Shown here: one piece after another, positions 25,086-34,815 of the stretch
Layout of the letters: every line of letters begins with the position of its first letter
Position numbering within the stretch: the stretch's first letter is position 1
Assembly: GCF_037975245.1 (NCBI RefSeq)
Contig: NC_092582.1
Span: 18,006,577 to 18,070,576 of the forward strand
Length of the DNA: 64,000 nt
DNA from: Apostichopus japonicus
Taxonomy: Eukaryota > Echinodermata > Holothuroidea > Aspidochirotida > Stichopodidae
Direction of reading: 5' to 3'
Notes under the pieces: generated by a model
What the model was told of the DNA's origin: nothing
What the model saw: only the letters and a program-made list of their open reading frames with translations
Databases searched by the model: none
Translations under genes and position numbers: made by a program

Positions 25086-25998
25086 ATATATATTTTGTTC
25101 TGTGAAACAAACTTGAATTGCAAACAGGTACATACAATTATCATAACAAACAGGTGAGGTGCATATACAGATATGAACCGATTAGCGGTTCAATAAAGCG
25201 TTACTGTTGCATCAGAACCTGGACAAAACATATCACACGGTTGTTCTACAACTGGTAGTCTGATATCACGCTTCACTCTGCTGTCCAATCAATAAATTCC
25301 AGGGTGTTTAAAAACAAATAGTAAAGTACCCAGGCAGTGTGTCCTTGAATTCATACATTAATTAGATTCAATTATTTCCAAAATATAAAACTATTCTGTA
25401 CTTGCTAGACTTCTCCGATGATATTAGCAAGATGGTCAATGCGTGACAGCATATGACCCAGCTTGTTCAACCATTTACAGCACTTGCAGAGTATCAGTTT
25501 TCATGAAAAATTTGGCATCTTTTGGCAGATTCTGATCTTTGTTGAGTTTCGTCTTTACTGATGGGTCATTTTCAGGCAAAGTTATCTTAATTTCCAACTC
25601 CTTGTCACACACACCTCTGTTCCCTCCCCTCCCCCAACAACCCCCCCCCTAAAACAAAACTGTAACTGCATGCATGATCATGAAATTGTTATGTCACATG
25701 GGTACAAGAAGCAAAACAAAACAAGACACACTGGTCACATGGGAATTATCTCAGAACTCATTTAATTAATTTAACCTTCTACTGGAATATTTAAACTGTA
25801 AAGTAGGCTCAAAGTAACTGTTCTGTTGCCACCGTATATATATATATATATATTACGTACTACATACTGTTTTATATTAACTGGTTTCACAGTTACCTCT
25901 ATGGTTTAATATTTGCCTTCTGTGGCTTCTAAATTCTGTGGCCTGTAACTCTGTAGGTAATTTAAGAATATTAATATGCCAGAAGAGCCACATCCTGG
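25086..25998. other. Intergenic, no gene seen
   Basis: A short (TA)n lies at 25834-25853 and a poly-C patch at 25643-25650. No gene recognised. Confidence 0.4.
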
Positions 25999-26019
25999 AA
26001 TATATATATATATATATAC

Positions 26020-26878
26020 GAGGAAGCACTCAAGTCAAGTAACTACACTGAGGGACTCTCATACATCGCCAACCAACCAACCAAGAACAACCGCAACAGA
26101 AGGCGCAACATCATCTGGTTCAACCCCCCTTTCAGCAGCAACGTAGCCACGAACATAGGAGGCACATTCCTGAAACTCATCAACAAACACTTCCCGAAGA
26201 CATCGAAACTGCACAAGATATTCAACAGAAACACCGTGAAAGTCAGTTACAGCTGTATGCCCAACATCACCAGCATCATCAAAGGACACAACAAACGTAT
26301 TTCAACCACCCACACAACGAAAGAAAAGGAAACTTGCAACTGCCGACAAAAGGACACATGCCCACTAAATGGAAACTGCCAGGCATCAAACATCATATAC
26401 AAGGCCGAAGTGAAAACCACCGACAACTGCAAGATTTACATAGGTCTAACGGAACCCCCTTTCAAGCTTAGATATGGCAACCACAAGATGTCATTCAACC
26501 ACGAAAAACACGAAAATGTAACGGAACTCTCAAAGCACATCTGGCAGCTGAAGCAGAACAACAAGCCATTCACCATCAATTGGTCGATCGCCAGCAGAGC
26601 CAAAGTCTACAACAACGAGTCGAAGCACGGTGCAACCTCTGTCTCACAGAAAACTCACCATTGTCAACGCAGACAAACGGACCCTCCTGAACAAACGCCC
26701 AGAGCTCATATCGAAGTGCCGCCACGAAAACAAGTTTCACATAAACAATTCCAGCCCAACCACCAAACACCGAGAAGGGAACCACACACAACTAAGGAGT
26801 GAACACCGAAGAAAGGCAAAAAACCCCACCAACAGAACGGACGCAAAAGAGAATACACCAACAGCTGAACACCGATGA
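26020..26878 (+). pseudogene. Penelope-like GIY-YIG endonuclease, 5'-truncated and frameshifted
   Basis: The frame is open from 26020 to about 26620. It shows NIIWFNPPFSSNVATNIGG, then LHKIFNRNTVKVSYSCMPN, a Cys cluster CNCRQKDTCPLNGNC, and the nuclease core IYKAEV, IYIGLTEPPFKLRYGNHK with the LSKHIWQLK helix. These are characteristic of the C-terminal endonuclease of Penelope-like elements, which cuts DNA to prime reverse transcription. Between about 26622 and 26655 the expected sequence moves through two frame changes, then continues in another frame as LTIVNADKRTLLNKRPELIS and NKFHINN, with a stop at about 26876-26878. No start codon or RT domain lies upstream because the copy begins inside the RT-EN linker. 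Two indels plus truncation mark it as a pseudogene. Confidence 0.88.
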
Positions 26879-27245
26879 TATGATATGATACACCTCGTAT
26901 TACGCTTCCACCCGAAGGTGCTTCAGCAGACTAAGGAAATCCTTAGTCGGAAATTATTGAGGTTCCAAGTTTTTGTGCGTGGAAGGACACCGGCGAAACT
27001 CGCCTTCTCTTTTCGAATAGTGCCCTGAAGTAACGAGGCAGGGGTGTGTAGTCCTGCTCCCGGGACCGCAATTTAACGTCCCCTCCGAAGGACGTGAGTA
27101 CCGCTTTCCACGTGTAGCCACTTTCCTACCACGAGAAAGGAGCGGGGTGAAAATTGGTGTCAGTGTCGACACCGAGGTTTGAACCTGAACACCGAAGAAA
27201 GGCAAATAACTCCACCAACAGAACGGACGCAAAAGAGAATACACC
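26801..27245. repeat. 59-bp direct repeats flanking a 327-bp insert in the PLE
   Basis: GAACACCGAAGAAAGGCAAA starts both copies (26801 and 27187), and both run through ACAGAACGGACGCAAAAGAG to GAATACACC. The insert carries a perfect 9-bp hairpin GACTAAGGA/TCCTTAGTC at 26929-26937 and 26940-26948. Its own identity is unknown. Confidence 0.8.
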
Positions 27246-27336
27246 GCGGCAGAAGAACAATACACCAACAACCCTATAATCCCCGGTAATCCCGACGAGG
27301 AGCCTATATATTCATGGAGCATAACTTGAAGCTATC

Positions 27337-27381
27337 AGTTGTCTGATGATCGCTCAACGCGTGAAACTCTGAGTTACAACT
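27337..27381 (+). ncRNA. Candidate type I hammerhead ribozyme in PLE 3' region
   Basis: The conserved core elements are in the right order: AGTTGT (stem I 5' strand, 27337-27342), CTGATGA (27343-27349), a short stem II CGC/GCG with loop TCAAC (27351-27361), GAAA (27363-27366), a minimal stem III CTC/GAG, the cleavage triplet GTT (27373-27375), and ACAACT (27376-27381), which pairs perfectly with AGTTGT. Positions 10.1/11.1 are a U-U mismatch and stem III has a one-base loop, so a single copy would be weak and might act as a dimer. Penelope-like elements are known to carry hammerhead motifs of this minimal type in their terminal repeats, and it lies on the coding strand as expected. Activity is unproven. 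Confidence 0.72.
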
Positions 27382-27398
27382 ACTAGTGTTCCACTAGT
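27382..27398. repeat. Perfect 7-bp hairpin next to the hammerhead
   Basis: ACTAGTG and CACTAGT separated by TTC, directly after the ribozyme candidate, followed by two CTCAACTAGT-like direct repeats before the AT microsatellite. Confidence 0.7.
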
Positions 27399-27432
27399 CT
27401 CAACTAGTCTCAACATATATATATATATTAGT

Positions 27433-30172
27433 TAGTTATATTAGTTAGTTATAGTTAGTGCAACTGAATGTAACTGACACCTTCAAGATAATGAAGAATA
27501 ATGGCTTCAAAGAGAATTCCCATATCATTCTGTGTTCAATCAAAGCAGGGTGACTAATAAAAGTTGTAAAGTATAATTAAACTATAATTTGATGAAGTTA
27601 TATATTAACACATCAATCAGCACTGGTCTAATGACAGTAAAGATACTGCCTAGTCAATTTAGTGACACTCCTCAATGAATGTTACACAGTTGACGGTATG
27701 GAAGCAAAATGTGTGATATTTCCATGGAAACAGGAACAGGAAGTCTACTCAATATCCTATCATTTTGCCGGTGGTTTACATATCCATGCGCTGAGTATCA
27801 GATTTTTAGCCACATGGACCAGTGTTACACGGTATTCAAATGAAACACGATTGAAAACTCAAATGTCAGGCAGTTTCTTTAGCTTAGCCTGCAAATTAGG
27901 CCAGTTAATCATAGATAGCCACATCCTGTGGTTAGACCAGTGTGTATAAAATTTGGAGAAAGATATTATATATCTATATTGCTTTGAATATACATGAAAC
28001 CGGGCAGAATATTGCACTTTAAAAATTAAAGTATTACAAGTTTTGCATTAATCTTCAATACAGACACTACTAAAATCCCATAACAATTTAGTCAGGATTA
28101 ATATGCTAGATGGGATATTCCCCCCCCCCAGCCCCCCTCTCCCCATGTACCACTTCAGTAATAATTGCTAAAGAAACATTAGAAGACGAAAGTAAGAGAA
28201 GCAATCTAATCTAAATTTTAGTTGCTATTTCTTACATGCAATTTTGTGCTTCAAATTTGCTAGGAGAGGATGTGAAGAATATCTGTAAAAGCTGCTGAGT
28301 TTCTAGGGACTATTCTGCCATGGACCCTTACTAGCACTCTGTGACCCTTACTGCTCTCCCCCTACACCCCTCCCCCTTTTATCCCAGCCAGTAATAGTGT
28401 ATCCTCCAGTCAGAACGTTTGCTTCTGGTAGTTATTCATTCATAACTTGACAATCATTGCCTTTAATTTCACATTATAACAATAAAATTTTGAAATTTTC
28501 CATGTTGCTGCTAATTTTTGCACAAGATTTTTGAGTAATGTTAACAAAGCAGTTTGACTATAAATATGTTGAGAACTGAATGGACCTTCATTTGGAGAGA
28601 AGAAAAGTAGCAGGAACTGGGCCAGATGTTACTTTGATCAGGGAACAACTCCTGGCTTTGGTGACTTACAATCTTACATTCAGCGATATCTTATAGGTTT
28701 GTTGAAATTGCAGATCAAATGCAAAAAAATTAAACTGTATTTAGAGCTGTCTTTCCTACATTGTCACTTATTCCTGATAATCCCACATCATTATCTGAGA
28801 TGAGACAACTAATGTGCAATGAATATTGATGGATAAATCAACAATATCTGAGATGTGCAGATCACATGATTGTTGTTAACTTCTGTTTGTAAAGTCACCT
28901 TTATGATCACCTCCCAACACTATAATTGTCTGTAATCCTTGGTTAATTTCTTCATTCTCTGCATGGTTACTAACAATAGTTTATTGATTAATTGCTCTGC
29001 TTGAGTAGTCCAGGGAAATTGATGTTTGGAGAGTAATTGGATTGAAATGCATTATAGCTGATTCTAATGTTCATTGTTAATGATAAGCTGAATAGCATTG
29101 ACTGATAGGACATAGATGAATGTATAGAAAAACCTATACAATTGATTTGAGAGAAAATAGAAGCACCTTTACAATTGACACAAATCCCTGAACAATTGCT
29201 ACCAGTCAGACTCCTGACAGTATGTGGCTGGTGATATATAAATATTGTATCTCTGATCAGCCTGTGGTTTATGTATATGTATAACTTAAGTTATTATACA
29301 TTGGGAAAGTGGGTGGTGGGGGATGTTGGTGGGTTGGGGGGGGGAGGCTGCATGTATGTATCCCAAATTGTTCACTCTCTGTCCATTAATTAAGTTGATC
29401 CCTGCCATATATTAATTGACGCCAGTATGCTCTAAAGAAGATTTGTATACGTGAATACATGAATGTCCCAAGTACAAAACCATGGCTATAAGAATGAGTA
29501 CCTGATTTTCATTTCTGCAAGTACATAAGTATATGAGTACTGACTGGAGTGCTTCAAGTCTGGTAAATAATAGGCAAACTAATTCAACGGTTTTCACTGT
29601 GTTAATTGTGGAGATCTGCAGCTATTAACCACTATTCTGTTGACTAAGCTAAGGCTACATTGCACTAAGCATAGTGCACTAAGAATGTGCAGCTAACATG
29701 AAATCACTGATCATAATCCCTATAGTTTTTCGTATAAATCACTTGCTAAATTTGATTCTGAAAGTGAACTAAGTCTAATAGGCTAGTTCTAATATATCAA
29801 GAGAGAGTTCCTTTTAATTAGCCTAAATATGCTCATTTTGGCAGGGACGGTATATGAATTTGTCCAGTTCATTACAAATAATTGTAAAATATTCCACAGT
29901 TGTCTCTACATTCATACCACTGTGAATAACAGCTCCTTCGATCGTTATTATTATTATTGTTTTGTCTTTCTCTTTTCTGTGCATATTTTTTTTACCCCTT
30001 GGACCCTTTGTTTACACATGATGTACACTTCTTGGTATTGGTTAATGTTCATTAATATGCCATAGAAACAGACAAGTTAAATATTAAACAACGTTTCCTA
30101 ACAGAGACGAAAATAGGAATGATTCTGTTAAGAAACTGTGGAGAAACAGTGCACAGACATTTAGGAACTTAA
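27433..30172. other. Intergenic, no gene seen
   Basis: Low-complexity C-rich patches at 28121-28145 and 28360-28378 and G-rich at 29308-29345. Open frames show no recognisable domain. Confidence 0.4.
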
Positions 30173-30424
30173 TCAGTTTCTGCGGGTCTTGGGATATCCC
30201 CCAAATTCGCAACACGCGTTGCATTGCATGCTGTTACTGATCATTTCGTCATTGTAAATACAGCGCCACGGCTTTCGTCGAATTCCTTCTTCTTGCACTT
30301 TGCCTTCCAGGAAGTACTGCATCCATGGCAACGCTGCTTTGTTGACGCAACAACTCAAACTCGTTCGAACGTGACTGTAGATCCGTTCCCGCCCTTCTTC
30401 TAACTCGTGTTTTTGCTTACTCAT
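30173..30424 (-). CDS. Possible small protein of 83 residues, unknown
   Basis: A single uninterrupted frame from ATG (complement of 30422-30424) to TGA. The protein is charged at the N terminus (MSKQKHELEEGRERIYSHVR), has a Trp-Met-rich centre (ALPWMQYFLEGKVQEEGIRR) and a Cys-containing C-terminal part (MQCNACCEFGGYPKTRR). The ORF and the 60 bases upstream are rich in CG dinucleotides in a CG-poor neighbourhood, and the codons look non-random, which is why I list it. There is no signal peptide, membrane segment or clear splice donor. It lies 1.6 kb from the IER gene and is divergent from it. I do not recognise the family. It may be a small gene, a first exon or a remnant; a chance ORF is also possible. 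Confidence 0.35.
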   Translation of the reverse strand: MSKQKHELEEGRERIYSHVRTSLSCCVNKAALPWMQYFLEGKVQEEGIRRKPWRCIYNDEMISNSMQCNACCEFGGYPKTRRN

Positions 30425-31651
30425 TGCGCAGTTTTGGTCGTATGATTAAACAAAGATAGTCGCGTACGAGTATAAAACACACAGGTACTTGCTGGAAATA
30501 AACACTGTTTATTGTATGCAAATATTCGACACTGTTGCACGAACGAGAATTGTGGAAGTGAGGATACCGGAGAAAGACAGTAGGAATTGGGGTTTTTGTG
30601 TGTGTGTGGGAGGGAGTGATTATGGGATGAAAAGGGTAGCCAAGTGAATCTATAGCCTTTAGGCCTGGAGTAGATTAAAGGTCAGGCCAAATATGGTACC
30701 AAGAATGGCTGTTATAATCATCACATTGCCCATGAATTTATGAGGACCCGGTGACTTAATTGTCACCAGGGCCCTACCTATAGCTCTCAAATCCCCTGAG
30801 TATGGCCAAGTAGTCATTTAGTGGCAGATGTTAGGCTCAATGTAGACACTCTCCGCTATTTCTATTCATCAATATTAAAAACATTATGATTCTATAGGCA
30901 TTAGGCAATTGCTCCTACTGACAAGATATGGCCACCAATCAGGTTTTTGATGGCCACTGTTATAGAAGTTACATGCGTTGACAGCGTTGTGATATTTAGT
31001 CTATATGGTAATGTATTTTCAAGATTTCAAAATTGGTTGTCTTTTTGAAAGGCTCTTGTTTTATTTAATATGATCACTTTCATCACTCACCTGTTGCCAG
31101 GTACAGTTCTTAAATAAACAGCTATAAGCTATATTGCAATAAAATTTCAGAAGAATAGAAGTCCTACTTTGTACCTGGTTTTTATCTGTGCATGCAGCAT
31201 TTTTCAGCGTGTTTGATATTTATTTATTCAGTAACACTTTGTGTTTCCCTATCAAAATTCGAACAGAGCCACAATTCTGCATAGGAAAAATTAACTATAG
31301 TCGACATAATTTACATGGTGACCTTGGGAAGTAGACTAGGATGGGTTCTAATTGAAATGATCTGCACTTTGGAAGTATACATGGATTATGCCTCTGAGCC
31401 ATGTAAATGTATTAATATAAAATAAACAATTAATTACGTAAATAAAAAGTACATTTTCTGAAAATACGACCTTTTTCAAGTCTACATCTTACGGTCGGAT
31501 TTATTGTTCTCAAATCGGATTTGATTGTTATCAAACAGTGTTATTTTTATTTCCACGGTTCTCTGCACAACGCATCTTGTGTTTCATACGCGTACGTACA
31601 CCATCTTTACTTTACTATATGCCCTTTGTCCCATGACTGGTGTGCGATGTA
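30425..31651. other. Intergenic between the possible small gene and the IER promoter
   Basis: CG-rich for the first 60 bases, then AT-rich. No coding region recognised. CG content rises again from about 31560 towards the IER gene. Confidence 0.4.
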
Positions 31652-31830
31652 TGACGGTTTACAAGACGACGTGGAATTCCATTGTTGACATCGTGACGTA
31701 TACGGAAGGAATTTGGGTTTTACTAAGCTCAAGCTTGATTGGCTGAAGTAACATTGCCTAAAGCGAGGCAATGTCTATTTATAGTGATGCAGTGTTGTGA
31801 TTGGTCAATTTTCTTTTTTGAATGACGTCA
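31652..31830 (+). promoter_or_regulatory. IER proximal promoter: CRE, NF-Y, ETS and MEF2-type sites
   Basis: The region upstream of the IER start is CG-rich and holds a full palindromic CRE TGACGTCA at 31823-31830, half sites TGACGG at 31652 and TGACGTA at 31694, two inverted CCAAT boxes TGATTGG at 31736-31742 and 31798-31804, an ETS core GGAA at 31704-31707, and CTATTTATAG at 31775-31784, an exact MEF2 consensus that is also CArG-like and TATA-like on -. CRE, ETS and SRF/MEF2 inputs are typical of immediate-early genes. The transcription start was not determined. Confidence 0.6.
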
Positions 31831-32036
31831 AACGGATGTGTGTGAGAACAAATTCTTATTAACAGTGCGTAGCGTAATCTGCGCCATTTCATTCACCAGC
31901 TATTCTCTGTCGGCCATACATCCTACTTTCGGGTCGTCGAAGTACTTTTAACACTAAACCGTTACAACTTGTTTAGTGTTATTATCTTTGATTTTGGTGC
32001 TTTGATACAATTACGAAGAAGGATTTAACTTCAAAA

Positions 32037-32816
32037 ATGGCCGTTAACGCTCAACATTTAATCACTCTTTCCATCGGCAAAATTGCTGGATCTAGAACAC
32101 AACGTGGCGGTATATGCTTACGTAAAAATTTACTCGTGGCCTCAGTACTATCAACAGCTCGTGCTTATTACTATGAAGAAATGTGCAATAGGATGCAGGA
32201 GCATTCAACCAGTATCGAGGAAGATTACGATATTTCTAACAGTACTTCTACTCCGTCCGAATGGGATAGAAAAGAATTAGCGGATTCTCGTGAATCAAGT
32301 AACATAGTAACCAGTTCCACGCCATGTGACCAGAACCCGCCACAAGACGCGTCATATGGACAGTGCAATGTAGACGGCGTGGACAAAGAAAACGAACCTG
32401 AACAATCGATTGAATTTACCGAGCTTAAATCGGTTGAAATGAGCAGATGTGAAACTTCCACCGAACCAGAGAACCCATCCCAGAGACAAATCTTAGCAAA
32501 CTGTACATCTACGGAACAAAATACCGACAAAACGTGCAAAAGAAAGAGATCTGAAATAGAAGAAGCTTGTGACTCAATATTACCAAAGAAAGCAAAGACC
32601 GAGCATGACTCAGTGCCAGCAAAATCATCCAGTACTGTTGAGATAGTTGCTGTAAAGTCAGAAAGCTCCAATATATCATCCCTTGTTAATATTTTCAGAA
32701 GTGGATTGCAAGGATTGTCTGGTGATGTTCAATCACAGTCATCTCAGGCAAACAATCACTATTCTCATCAGAGGCCTGCCTTTGTTCAAGGTCCAATTTC
32801 AATTGCAGCTTGTTGA
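32037..32816 (+). CDS. IER5L: Immediate early response protein, IER2/IER5/IER5L family
   Basis: A single-exon ORF of 259 residues, start context AAAAATGG, stop TGA. The N-terminal IER domain is clear: residues 8-22 LITLSIGKIAGSRTQRG, then LRKNLLVASVLSTARAYYYEE to about residue 48. The middle is acidic and Ser/Thr-rich and disordered. KRKR at 168-171 and PKKAK at 183-187 look like a bipartite nuclear localisation signal. The conserved C-terminal motif is SSLVNIFRSGLQGLSG at about 214-229. Family members are intronless, induced by growth factors or stress, nuclear, and IER5/IER5L bind the PP2A B55 subunit. The neighbouring PTPA gene, convergent as in vertebrates, favours IER5L orthology, but the gene may represent the ancestor of all three paralogues. 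Intact, no frameshift. Confidence 0.92.
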   Translation: MAVNAQHLITLSIGKIAGSRTQRGGICLRKNLLVASVLSTARAYYYEEMCNRMQEHSTSIEEDYDISNSTSTPSEWDRKELADSRESSNIVTSSTPCDQNPPQDASYGQCNVDGVDKENEPEQSIEFTELKSVEMSRCETSTEPENPSQRQILANCTSTEQNTDKTCKRKRSEIEEACDSILPKKAKTEHDSVPAKSSSTVEIVAVKSESSNISSLVNIFRSGLQGLSGDVQSQSSQANNHYSHQRPAFVQGPISIAAC

Positions 32817-34815
32817 TGGACTGAGCATACCCCCTAGGAATGGGGGTTAGCCTACCTTATGATGAATTGAAGAGGTTTGGTGCTGCTCCTTGCCACATGG
32901 TGGCACTCAGCGCTGCGATATTACTAGCACACCCAGAAATCTGTTGTCCTGCTGCCGCTGTTACCTCTGGTCCCATCAGGTTGTGAGATCATCTGCGGCC
33001 CAAGCACCAAGTTTGGCATATCGTATTAAAACAACGGCCTTTGAAAAGTCCAAATCCAAGAGGACTTTGCGAGGTCTCATTCTCTGTACTGCATAACATG
33101 TTATAGCCTATAAGTTACAACTGTATGTGAGGCATATTGTAGTCAGGTTTAGCATATTCTGCCAAACAATAGTGGGAATATATTAATTGGCTGTGTTGTG
33201 AACAATGTTGACTTGGACCAATGGATCTTAAACATGGAAATATTTAAGCTACAAGTACAAGTTGGTAATTCGGTAAACTAGGGTGGGTAGGACTATCTCC
33301 TGCAGTTTGATTATCACTAAAACAGTAGAATTCCACTTTAGTAGCTATGTGTGTAAAAGGGTGTATTGTTACTGTTAAGCCTTCTCAACCATTTTGTGTT
33401 TTAGCCTCAATTGTTCCTAGCCCTTTTTCAACCTTTTTGGTTTCTAACATAGTATGAAAAGTTGCTGACTGTCCGAATCTACAGCCATCTAGCATATTAC
33501 TAGGCTACATCAGTATAAATATGATCTTTACATTATCATTCATAATTTCACAGTCCAGTTTATTTAATGATGATTACAAGTGATAATAAGTCATTTACGG
33601 CACTTAGGGGTGTACCCTCTCTGAACCAAACAAGATGATTTGAACGATGTATTTTACTTCTGTATGAATGTTAAAAACACTTGCCTTCTGAGCATTCAAA
33701 TTCTAGCACTTGTTTGTGTACACTTTTTGACAGCAATTTCAATTGTAGCTAAAAGAACATTTATGTTATGTAAATCATATGCTGATTAAGCCTTTAACTG
33801 CCTTTCTCAATGCATCTTAATTAATTTGCCTAGCGATTTGGTTTGTTAATTCTTCACTGAATATCCCATGTTTTTTGTTTGTTTGTATTACTTCGAACCG
33901 TTTTGAAATTGCATATAAATACTAATAATGTTCCATCGCCATAAAGCATAGTTAAGACATTTCCTGCGCCAGATTAGTCCTATCCTTCCAAATCCTGTGC
34001 ATCATATCCGTGTCTGGTAGAATTGGAAGGAAGGATTGTAATGCGATGTCTAAACGCACTGTGTCTTTTCACATAGTAGCAACTTAAAGGGATTGATAAG
34101 AAAACTCATCTAAATGAATAATTTCCTGAAAGAGGGTAAAACCTTACCACTTTATCAGGAAGCAATAGATGGCGCAGGATCTGATTAACAAATGTTTCCA
34201 AGTGTAACGAATAATGATACTGCATTAACTACCTGCGATCGATAGTTTTACTTCCCCTTTTGGGTCACTGTGTGGGTATTTTGTTTTTTTTATGTTGATG
34301 ACATTGTGTGAATTTCACAGAATTTTTTCGAGGTTGCCTAATGACATAGTACCTTTTGCAATTCTGCATCAACACTGAAGTATATTTGGGTGCCTTAAAA
34401 GAATGTGACAAAGAAGTGGATGTGTTGGTTGGTTTTATAAACTCACTTGTATTTGGTAGACTGTGTACTATTCAATGTTTGTCCAAATTTTATTCTGTGA
34501 CTTTGAAAATTGATCGGTTATAGTCGTTGCAAACCTTAATCACAATATTGTTTCATTTTGCGTTGTTAGTGACTTGTTTGCCAGTTTCGTCGATGAGAAC
34601 ACTTTTTGCGTGACTTGATGTAATGACTAGGCCTTGGTTAAATCAAGTTGCCATTTGTTAATGTCATTCTAGTTAAAACAAGTATGGTTTGGCCAGGAAG
34701 AAAAAATATTAAAAAAAAGAATTGTTTAATAATGAATTATAACAAAGAGGAGAAGAGAAAGAGAGGAGAGAAAAAAAAAGAGAGAAAGATAATAAAAATT
34801 GAAAATATAGAAACT
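32817..34815 (+). other. Probable IER 3' UTR
   Basis: About 2 kb without coding potential. It contains scattered ATTTA pentamers and one AU-rich nonamer TTATTTAAT at 33560-33568, as expected for a short-lived immediate-early mRNA. A 9-bp inverted repeat TCCTTCCAA/TTGGAAGGA lies at 33983-33991 and 34023-34031. A purine-only tract occupies about 34744-34790. The first canonical AATAAA on + is at 34791-34796 and is followed by T-rich sequence, which would suit a polyadenylation site, but earlier variant signals cannot be excluded. Confidence 0.45.

Larger units (their letters stand above)
25999..27432 (+). mobile_element. 5'-truncated Penelope-like retroelement (PLE)
   Basis: The copy begins at an AT microsatellite (25999-26018). 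It contains the linker and GIY-YIG endonuclease region of a Penelope/Neptune-type element, followed by a non-coding 3' part with a hammerhead-like motif, and ends in another AT microsatellite (about 27415-27430). The reverse transcriptase domain is missing. A 59-base segment occurs at 26801-26859 and again at 27187-27245; the roughly 327 bases between may be a nested insertion. The endonuclease frame is broken, so the copy is dead. The family rests on the motifs given under the pseudogene entry. Confidence 0.88.

Noticed and set aside
24829-25137. Open frames of YIYI repeats on both strands
   Set aside because: They are translations of a TA microsatellite.
26954-27322. 122-codon frame on - inside the PLE
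   Set aside because: Antisense to a non-coding retroelement segment; no domain.
27662-27949. 95-codon ORF
   Set aside because: No domain, splice signals or compositional support.
32225-32671. 148-codon frame on -
   Set aside because: Antisense shadow of the IER coding sequence.
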